Made by a program: the position numbers and the translations under genes. Source: Alphaproteobacteria bacterium UBA6544 (GTDB taxonomy: Bacteria > Pseudomonadota > Alphaproteobacteria > UBA8366). From it: a stretch of DNA of 8,113 nt. The stretch covers positions 1-8,113 of the forward strand of contig DJKK01000047.1 in the NCBI GenBank assembly GCA_002434595.1. Reading direction: 5' to 3'. Below are positions 1 through 4,501 of this stretch, piece after piece. The notes under the pieces are model-generated. The model was not told the DNA's origin, did no database searches, and saw nothing but the letters and a program-made list of their open reading frames with translations. Every line of letters begins with the position of its first letter. Positions within the stretch are counted from its first letter, which is position 1.

Positions 1-195
1 GATCGGCAGCGCGGTGCGGCCTGTCGTCTCTTCGACTTCCCTTGCCAAGACTTCACAGGAATCGATCTTCCGGCTGGTGATGACCACATCTGCGCCCGCA
101 TCTGCAAAGGCGAGGACCATCTCCCGGCCTAACCCGCGGCTTCCGCCGGTGATGACAACAATCTTACCGTTTAGATCGAAATAGTTCTTCGCCAT
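1..195 (-). CDS. Short-chain dehydrogenase/reductase (SDR), N-terminal 65 residues, runs off window
   Basis: The gene starts at ATG 195-193 on the minus strand, and 65 codons are visible before the window edge. The protein opens with a Rossmann fold: beta strand KIVVIT, then the glycine-rich TGGSRGLG (residues 16-23, the SDR TGxxxGxG signature), helix, and second strand DVVITSRK (about 37-43). The Arg inside the glycine motif and the Ser-Arg after the second strand are the pattern usually linked to NADP(H) preference, which is an inference here. The catalytic Ser/Tyr/Lys lie outside the window, so activity and substrate cannot be judged. It follows the upstream LLM gene by 9 nt and its Shine-Dalgarno overlaps that gene's stop codon, so the two are almost surely co-transcribed and probably act in one pathway. 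The SDR call is firm; the substrate is unknown. Confidence 0.9.
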   Translation of the reverse strand, partial: MAKNYFDLNGKIVVITGGSRGLGREMVLAFADAGADVVITSRKIDSCEVLAREVEETTGRTALPI

Positions 196-207
196 GCCGG
201 ACCTCTA
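196..207 (-). promoter_or_regulatory. Ribosome binding site of the SDR gene, overlapping the LLM stop codon
   Basis: Read on the minus strand, AGAGG (206-202) lies 6 nt before the SDR ATG and shares bases with the TAG stop (207-205) of the preceding LLM gene. This arrangement fits translational coupling: a ribosome ending on the LLM gene sits on the start signal of the next one. It also supports 195 as the SDR start. Confidence 0.6.
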
Positions 208-1251
208 GAGCGCGTTCTCGGCGAGGACACGTAGTGCCTCGACGCTGGCCCCACGGCTCACCAGAGTATGCACATGTCCTTGCCTCGCCGCTTTATTCCA
301 GTCCTGCAAACGTTCTATGATCCGTTCCTTCGGGCCGACTAGCGCGGTCCGGTCGACGAGTTCGTCAGGTACCGCATCAACCGCTTCCTTACGGCGTCCA
401 GCAAGGAAGTGGTCCTGGATTTCCACAGCGGCGTCGACATATCCGATCCGCTTGGCAAAATCATTATAGAAGTTCTTGTCGCGCGCACCCATTCCGCCGA
501 TGTAGAAGGCCAAATTCTCTCGTACCGGCTGCCGGGCCTCTTCCAGGTCGTCGTTCATTCGGACCTGACAATAGGCAAGCACCATAAAGTCGGAGAGGCT
601 CTTCCCGCCGCCTGCTTTCTCGAGGCCGGCGTTGATGTCCTGCTCGAAGATGTCGAACCGGTCCGGGTCCATATAAATCGGGATAAAACCATCGACGATC
701 TCAGCCGCGGCCTTCACGCCGGACGGGGAAATCGCTGCAGAGACGATCGTTAGATTGGGATCACCGTGCAGCACGCTTTTCAGCGGCTTGCCGAGACCGG
801 TTGTGCCGTCGCCAGTAATTGGGATCTGATAATGGAAACCTTGATGCTGAAGCGGCTCCTTCCGCTCCATAATCTTCCGTATGATCTCCACGTATTCCCG
901 TAACCGCGTGAGCGGCCGCCCATAGGGAACGCCATACCAACCTTCGATCACCTGCGGCCCGGAAGGGCCGAGCCCCAGAATGAAACGGCCATCGGAGAGA
1001 TGGTCAAGCGTCATCGCCGTCATTGCGACGCTGGAAGGGGTGCGCGCCGGCATTTGAACGATTCCCGTGCCAACCTTAATCTTGCTGGTCTGCGCCAGAA
1101 TCCACGCGGCCGGTGAAAGCGCGTCTGACCCCCAAGCTTCCGCCGTCCAGACGGAGTCAAAACCGAGGTTTTCTGCCTCGTGAACGTAGTCCATATCGAT
1201 CGACGCCTTGTTGCCGCCGGTACCCAGGGTTAGCCCGAGTTTCAATGCCAT
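205..1251 (-). CDS. LLM-class (luciferase-like) F420-dependent oxidoreductase
   Basis: The 348-residue protein belongs to the bacterial-luciferase-like TIM-barrel superfamily, whose members use F420 or FMN for hydride transfer. Visible family features are the N-terminal strand LKLGLTLG, SVWTAEAWGSD (34-43 region), the strand IKVGTGIVQMPARTP (about 58-72), the helix-and-loop TLDHLSDGRFILGLGPSGPQ (81-100) and the following EGWYGVPYGRPLTRLREYVEIIR. The loop GLGPSGPQVIEGWYG resembles F420-dependent members seen in actinobacteria. Length fits the family. I chose the ATG at 1251 because AAGGA sits 8 nt upstream and the conserved first strand begins at once; a GTG 36 nt further upstream has no such site. 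It is divergent from npdG and leads into an SDR gene. F420 use is inferred from family and location; the substrate is unknown. Confidence 0.88.
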   Translation of the reverse strand: MALKLGLTLGTGGNKASIDMDYVHEAENLGFDSVWTAEAWGSDALSPAAWILAQTSKIKVGTGIVQMPARTPSSVAMTAMTLDHLSDGRFILGLGPSGPQVIEGWYGVPYGRPLTRLREYVEIIRKIMERKEPLQHQGFHYQIPITGDGTTGLGKPLKSVLHGDPNLTIVSAAISPSGVKAAAEIVDGFIPIYMDPDRFDIFEQDINAGLEKAGGGKSLSDFMVLAYCQVRMNDDLEEARQPVRENLAFYIGGMGARDKNFYNDFAKRIGYVDAAVEIQDHFLAGRRKEAVDAVPDELVDRTALVGPKERIIERLQDWNKAARQGHVHTLVSRGASVEALRVLAENAL

Positions 1252-1259
1252 TTTGATGT

Positions 1260-1266
1260 TCCTTCC
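1260..1266 (-). promoter_or_regulatory. Ribosome binding site that fixes the LLM start at 1251
   Basis: On the minus strand the sequence GGAAGGA (1266-1260) ends 8 nt before ATG 1251-1249. This is a strong Shine-Dalgarno match at good spacing. It decides against the GTG codon at 1287-1285, which would place this site inside the coding region and itself falls within an inverted repeat. Confidence 0.65.
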
Positions 1267-1284
1267 GTTGACGTCGCCGCCCGA

Positions 1285-1300
1285 CACGGCGACCGCCGTG
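1285..1300. repeat. Perfect inverted repeat, 6-bp arms with a 4-nt loop
   Basis: CACGGC and GCCGTG flank the spacer GACC, forming a perfect dyad centred about 41 nt upstream of the LLM start. In the minus-strand transcript it could form a small GC-rich hairpin in the 5' leader; as DNA it could be a protein site. Six-base GC dyads occur by chance in GC-rich DNA, so the functional case is weak. Confidence 0.35.
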
Positions 1301-1304
1301 GAGC

Positions 1305-1321
1305 GCTAAAGCGTATTTAGC
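1305..1321. promoter_or_regulatory. Operator-like dyad GCTAAA-N5-TTTAGC in the divergent region
   Basis: The arms GCTAAA (1305-1310) and TTTAGC (1316-1321) are exact reverse complements separated by five bases, giving a 17-bp dyad. Its size, AT-rich arms and location between divergent genes are typical of operators for small dimeric repressors such as TetR or GntR family proteins, whose genes often lie nearby; none is visible in this window. No second copy was noticed. The dyad is seen directly; the regulatory role is inferred. Confidence 0.4.
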
Positions 1322-1358
1322 CTAGATTACCGCGAAAGCCACATTACGTAGGTCTTGC

Positions 1359-1380
1359 GGCGGCCGGGCCCGCCCCTTTT
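1359..1380 (+). other. Small GC hairpin followed by four T, in the npdG leader region
   Basis: GGCGG (1359-1363) can pair with CCGCC (1370-1374) across the loop CCGGGC, followed by CC and TTTT (1375-1380). It resembles a miniature terminator or attenuator 48 nt upstream of npdG. The stem is only 5 bp and the T-run is short and preceded by two C, so it is a weak candidate; it may simply sit inside the promoter spacer. Confidence 0.2.
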
Positions 1381-1427
1381 ACTGCACCTAGGAACGCAAT
1401 CGACAAAAAAATCGGGATGCATCGCTA

Positions 1428-2108
1428 ATGACGGATACCTACAAGATCGCCATTGTCGGCGGCACAGGAGATTTGGGATCGGGCCTAGCGAAGCGCTGGG
1501 CCCGCGCGGGACACGAGATCGTCATCGGCTCACGGGATGCCGGACGCGCCGGCGATACCGCGGCGCGGTTCAACGAAGAGGCAGGAACGAGCTCGATCTC
1601 GGGTCTCGAAAATTCGGACGCTGCGGCGGCAGGTGAAATTGTTGTGCTGACGGTCCCTTACGAAAACCATGCGCCAACCCTGGAGGCGATCAAGGACAAG
1701 GTGCAAGGCAAGATCGTTGTCGATGTCACGGTGCCATTGATGCCGCCGAAAGTACGCACGGTACAACTTCCTGAAGGCGGCAGCTGCGCCAAGGCAGCAC
1801 AAGCGTTACTCGGAAGCGAGGTTCGCGTCGTCTCCGCATTTCAGAATGTCGCTGCCGCGCATCTCTCCGATCTGGAACACGATATCGACTGCGACGTGTT
1901 GGTTTGCGGCAATAATCCGGAGGCGCGTGAAGTGATCGTCAAACTAGCCAGGGACGCCAGCATGAAAGCTTGGCATGCGGGCGTAATCGCTAATTCCGCT
2001 ATCGCCGAGGCTCTTACCTCAGGTCTGATTTTCATGAACGGGCGTTACAAGATTGACGGCGCCGGAATCCGCATCACCGGCACCCCCGGTTCAGCGGCCA
2101 AGGACTAA
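1428..2108 (+). CDS. npdG: NADPH-dependent F420 reductase (F420:NADP oxidoreductase)
   Basis: This 226-residue cytoplasmic enzyme moves a hydride between NADP(H) and F420, so it supplies F420H2 to F420-dependent reductases or returns electrons to NADPH. The N-terminal Rossmann domain shows IAIVGGTGDLGSGLAKRWA (residues 8-25), the GGTGDxG signature of the Fno/NpdG family, then HEIVIGSRDAGRA (29-41) in which the Ser-Arg pair is placed to hold the 2'-phosphate of NADPH. VVLTVPYENH (72-81), VDVTVPL (98-104), RVVSAFQNVAAAHL (133-146), DVLVCGNNPEA (156-166) and the C-terminal NSAIAEALTSGLIFMN complete the family pattern; length is normal. A modest GGGA lies 10 nt before the ATG. It is the first gene of the operon, 10 nt before cofE, which links cofactor reduction to cofactor synthesis. 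Confidence in the family is high; the physiological direction is inferred. Confidence 0.93.
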   Translation: MTDTYKIAIVGGTGDLGSGLAKRWARAGHEIVIGSRDAGRAGDTAARFNEEAGTSSISGLENSDAAAAGEIVVLTVPYENHAPTLEAIKDKVQGKIVVDVTVPLMPPKVRTVQLPEGGSCAKAAQALLGSEVRVVSAFQNVAAAHLSDLEHDIDCDVLVCGNNPEAREVIVKLARDASMKAWHAGVIANSAIAEALTSGLIFMNGRYKIDGAGIRITGTPGSAAKD

Positions 2109-2118
2109 GACTGGTCCA

Positions 2119-2886
2119 ATGCCGGATCGCCTGACATTGCTCGCCCTTGAAGGCGTTCCGATGGTCCGACCGGATGACGACCTCGCCGCGATCGTGGACG
2201 ACGCCATCGCGGCGATCGGAGAGACACTCGATGATGGCGACATCATTGTGGTCGCACAGAAGATCGTCTCGAAGGCCGAGGGACGCATTGTCGACCTGCG
2301 CAATATTGTACCCAGCGATCAGGCCATTACATTGGCCAAATCCGTCGACAAAGACCCCCGTCAAGTCGAGGTCATCCTGCGCGAGAGCCGGGCAGTCGTC
2401 CGCGAGAAGCCGGGCGTCCTGATTGTCGAAAACAACCTCGGCCTAATCATGGCGAATGCCGGGGTGGACCATTCCAATGTCGAATCCGACGCGCCGGATG
2501 AAACCGTTCTGCTGTTGCCTGCGGATCCCGACGCGAGCGCCGAACAATTGCGACAAGGGCTTGCGGCGCGCTTGGGCGCTTCAGTCGGCGTAATCGTCAA
2601 TGACAGCGTCGGCCGTCCCTGGCGGATCGGTACGACCGGACTCGCCATCGGCGTTGCTGGCCTGCCCGCCGTCGTCGATCTGCGCGGAGACACAGACCTA
2701 TATGGCCGCGAGCTGCGCGTCAGCGAGCAAGCCGTAGCCGATGAATTGGCGGCGGCAGCGTCACTACTGCAGGGACAAGGCGCGGAAGGAAAACCGGTCG
2801 TCCTTATCCGCGGGTTCACGTCGAACGCACCGAAGCAGCCGGCGACCGCCGCTTTACGGCCCGCGGAACAGGATATGTTCCGATGA
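2119..2886 (+). CDS. cofE: Coenzyme F420-0:L-glutamate ligase (single-domain CofE)
   Basis: CofE uses GTP to attach L-glutamates to F420-0 in the cytoplasm, giving F420-1 and, in many species, longer gamma-linked chains. Visible family motifs in the 255-residue protein are EGVPMVRPDDDL (11-22), GDIIVVAQKIVSKAEGR (40-56), the block LIMANAGVDHSNVE (109-122), NDSVGRPWRIGTTGLAIGVAG (from 161) and DLRGDTDLYGRELR (187-200). Length matches archaeal CofE (about 250 residues) and is far short of actinobacterial FbiB (about 450), which carries an extra C-terminal flavin domain for reducing dehydro-F420-0. I chose ATG 2119 because the conserved EGVP block begins 11 codons later; an upstream extension to TTG 2053 would lie inside npdG. 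The start has no clear Shine-Dalgarno (AAGGA lies 14 nt away), so translation may depend on npdG. It overlaps cofD by 4 nt. Confidence 0.94.
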   Translation: MPDRLTLLALEGVPMVRPDDDLAAIVDDAIAAIGETLDDGDIIVVAQKIVSKAEGRIVDLRNIVPSDQAITLAKSVDKDPRQVEVILRESRAVVREKPGVLIVENNLGLIMANAGVDHSNVESDAPDETVLLLPADPDASAEQLRQGLAARLGASVGVIVNDSVGRPWRIGTTGLAIGVAGLPAVVDLRGDTDLYGRELRVSEQAVADELAAAASLLQGQGAEGKPVVLIRGFTSNAPKQPATAALRPAEQDMFR

Positions 2887-3833
2887 GCGGGACAAACGTG
2901 CTGGCGCTATCCGGCGGTGTCGGCGGCGCCAAGCTGGCGCTTGGACTGACCCACCTATTACCGTCAGACAGCCTCACAGTCGTTGCTAACACGGGAGACG
3001 ACTTTACCCATCTAGGTCTCCAAATTTGTCCTGATATCGACACGGTCATCTATACACTGTCCGATCTTGCCGATAAGGAACGCGGCTGGGGTCGCGCGAG
3101 CGAAACCTGGAACTTCATTTCGGCAATGGGTCGCCTTGGCGGCGAAGACTGGTTCCACCTCGGAGACGGCGACCTCGCCATGCATGTCTATCGCACGGAG
3201 CGACTGGCGGCAGGCGATACATTATCCGAAGTGACGTCCGATGTTGCCTTGCAGCTTGGAATTGGTGCCCGTGTCGTGCCGATGACCGACGATACGGTCG
3301 CAACTGTCGTGAAAACACCGACAGGTGAGCTTTCCTTCCAGCACTACTTCGTCCGAGACCGTTGCGAGCCAACAGTCTCAGGGTTTCGATTCGAAGGAAT
3401 CGAAGCGGCCGCGCCGTCCCCGGGGTTGGCAGCGAGCCTCAATGGCAACCTGGACGCCATCCTGATTACGCCGTCGAATCCCTTCGTAAGCATCGACCCT
3501 ATTCTTTCACTTTCCGGCGTAGGCGACGCAATCTCTGCTGCTCCAGCACCTGTGGTTGCGGTCTCCCCGATCGTGGGGGGTGTTGCCATCAAGGGGCCGG
3601 CGGCTAAGATGATGGCCGAGCTCGGCATGCCGACGGAAGCGCGTGAAGTTGCACGATTTTACGAAGGGCTAATCGACGGATTTGTAATCGACCGTCGCGA
3701 CGAAGATCAGGCTCCCGCGATCGAGGCAATTGGCATGGCGGTTTGGGTGACCGATACGGTAATGAACGATCTCGAAGACCGTATTACACTTGCGCGGGAG
3801 TGCTGCAGATTTGCCGAGGAGCTTGCGGCATGA
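2883..3833 (+). CDS. cofD: FO:2-phospho-L-lactate-type transferase (CofD/FbiA)
   Basis: CofD joins the GDP-activated three-carbon acid made by CofC to the chromophore FO, producing F420-0 (or its dehydro or 3-phosphoglycerate-derived variant) and releasing GMP. The 316-residue protein has the expected signatures in order: LSGGVGGAKLALGL (9-22) at the nucleotide-binding N terminus, VVANTGDDFTHLGLQICPDIDT (from 33), ERGWGRASETW (66-76), DWFHLGDGDLAMHVYRT (89-105), RVVPMTDDTVATVV (130-143), LITPSNPFVSIDPIL (194-208) and VVAVSPIVGGVAIKGPAAKMM (from 224). All the conserved Asp, Asn and Gly clusters of the family look intact and the length is normal. ATG 2883 overlaps the cofE stop as ATGA, with AGGA 9 nt upstream, so translation is probably coupled. 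It ends in a second ATGA overlap with cofC. Confidence 0.95.
   Translation: MSGTNVLALSGGVGGAKLALGLTHLLPSDSLTVVANTGDDFTHLGLQICPDIDTVIYTLSDLADKERGWGRASETWNFISAMGRLGGEDWFHLGDGDLAMHVYRTERLAAGDTLSEVTSDVALQLGIGARVVPMTDDTVATVVKTPTGELSFQHYFVRDRCEPTVSGFRFEGIEAAAPSPGLAASLNGNLDAILITPSNPFVSIDPILSLSGVGDAISAAPAPVVAVSPIVGGVAIKGPAAKMMAELGMPTEAREVARFYEGLIDGFVIDRRDEDQAPAIEAIGMAVWVTDTVMNDLEDRITLARECCRFAEELAA
3816..3821 (+). promoter_or_regulatory. Internal ribosome binding site for cofC within the cofD tail
   Basis: GAGGAG lies 8 nt before ATG 3830 and is read as part of the last cofD codons. It is one of the best Shine-Dalgarno matches in the window and fixes the cofC start at the ATGA overlap, ruling out the longer upstream in-frame reading from 3743 that would lie deep in cofD. 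Confidence 0.6.
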
Positions 3834-4501
3834 CGTTGGCGCTCGTCCCAATGAAAGACCTTGGCGAGGCGAAGCAACGCCTTTCAACCCTGCTCGATGA
3901 GCCGGAGCGCACGGGGTTGGTCTATGCAATGTTGCGTGATGTCATCACGGCCTTACGCGCCGCAACAAATGTCGACGAGATTGCCATCGTCGCGCATGAT
4001 CGGGGTTATCTAGATTTTGGCGTCGATTTCGTCGAGGAAGCGGTTAACGAAGGTTATAACGAGGCCGTCGCACATGCGCTTTCAAGGCCGCCACTGACGG
4101 CAAGAGATGCGTTGCTTGTGCTGCCAGGTGATGTTCCCGGTGCCCGGCCGGAAGAGATCGACCGGCTTGCCGCGCCCGCGTCTCCCGGCACCGTCCGGAT
4201 CGCGCCGGCGCGTGACAGTGACGGCACCAATGGTCTCATGCTGGCACCACCTGGACTGATGGCGACGGCCTTCGGCCCCGGCAGTTTTGCCCGGCACGCC
4301 GCGCTCGCCGAGGCCAAAGAGGCAACTGTAGAGAAGACCAACGGCGATGGAATAGCGTTCGATATCGACACACCGGGCGATCTTGTCGACTTCTGCGCCG
4401 TTGACGGCCAAAGTGAAACCCACACATACCTTGACGTGAGCGGAATCCGCAGGCGACTGTTGGCGGAATACCCGCATGGATTTACGGACGGCAAAACTTA
4501 G
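3830..4501 (+). CDS. cofC: Phospholactate/phosphoenolpyruvate/3-phosphoglycerate guanylyltransferase (CofC/FbiD)
   Basis: CofC couples a three-carbon phospho-acid to GTP, giving the unstable GDP-linked intermediate consumed by CofD. The 223-residue protein is a small nucleotidyltransferase: LALVPMKDLGEAKQRLSTLL (from 3) is the N-terminal GTP-binding stretch with the family's AKxRL; LLVLPGDVPGARPEEID (95-111) holds the metal-binding Asp region; ARDSDGTNGLML (127-138) and FGPGSFARHAALA (148-160) are the nucleotide and acceptor motifs; FDIDTPGDLVDF (177-188) is the C-terminal DIDTP signature. The DGTN form resembles the archaeal-type sequences I know more than mycobacterial FbiD, but sequence alone does not tell me whether the substrate is 2-phospho-L-lactate, phosphoenolpyruvate or 3-phospho-D-glycerate. 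It overlaps cofD by 4 nt and fbiC by 26 nt. Family assignment is firm. Confidence 0.93.
   Translation: MTLALVPMKDLGEAKQRLSTLLDEPERTGLVYAMLRDVITALRAATNVDEIAIVAHDRGYLDFGVDFVEEAVNEGYNEAVAHALSRPPLTARDALLVLPGDVPGARPEEIDRLAAPASPGTVRIAPARDSDGTNGLMLAPPGLMATAFGPGSFARHAALAEAKEATVEKTNGDGIAFDIDTPGDLVDFCAVDGQSETHTYLDVSGIRRRLLAEYPHGFTDGKT

Larger units (their letters stand above)
1252..1427. promoter_or_regulatory. Divergent intergenic region between the LLM/SDR unit and the F420 operon
   Basis: These 176 bp separate two genes transcribed away from each other, so promoters for both directions should lie here. The middle (about 1305-1330) is locally AT-rich in otherwise GC-rich DNA. Three small inverted repeats are present (1285-1300, 1305-1321, 1359-1374). 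A weak plus-strand promoter guess is TTGCGG (1355-1360), 17 nt, TTTACT (1378-1383), which would give a leader of roughly 35-40 nt before npdG; it matches consensus poorly. I see no convincing -35/-10 pair on the minus strand. A shared divergent promoter would allow F420 synthesis and the LLM/SDR enzymes to be controlled together; that is inference. Confidence 0.5.

Noticed and set aside
1252..1287. Longer start (GTG 1287) for the minus-strand LLM gene
   Set aside because: The strong AAGGA site 8 nt before ATG 1251 and the immediate family strand after it favour the shorter form; the added twelve residues look like leader sequence.
1359..1380. Rho-independent terminator upstream of npdG
   Set aside because: The stem is only 5 bp, the T-run is four bases and separated by CC, and no plus-strand gene upstream needs termination; kept only as a low-confidence hairpin.
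2053..2118. Upstream extension of cofE to a TTG start
   Set aside because: It would overlap npdG by 56 nt and adds a Pro/Thr-rich stretch not found in CofE; ATG 2119 places the conserved EGVP block at the expected distance.
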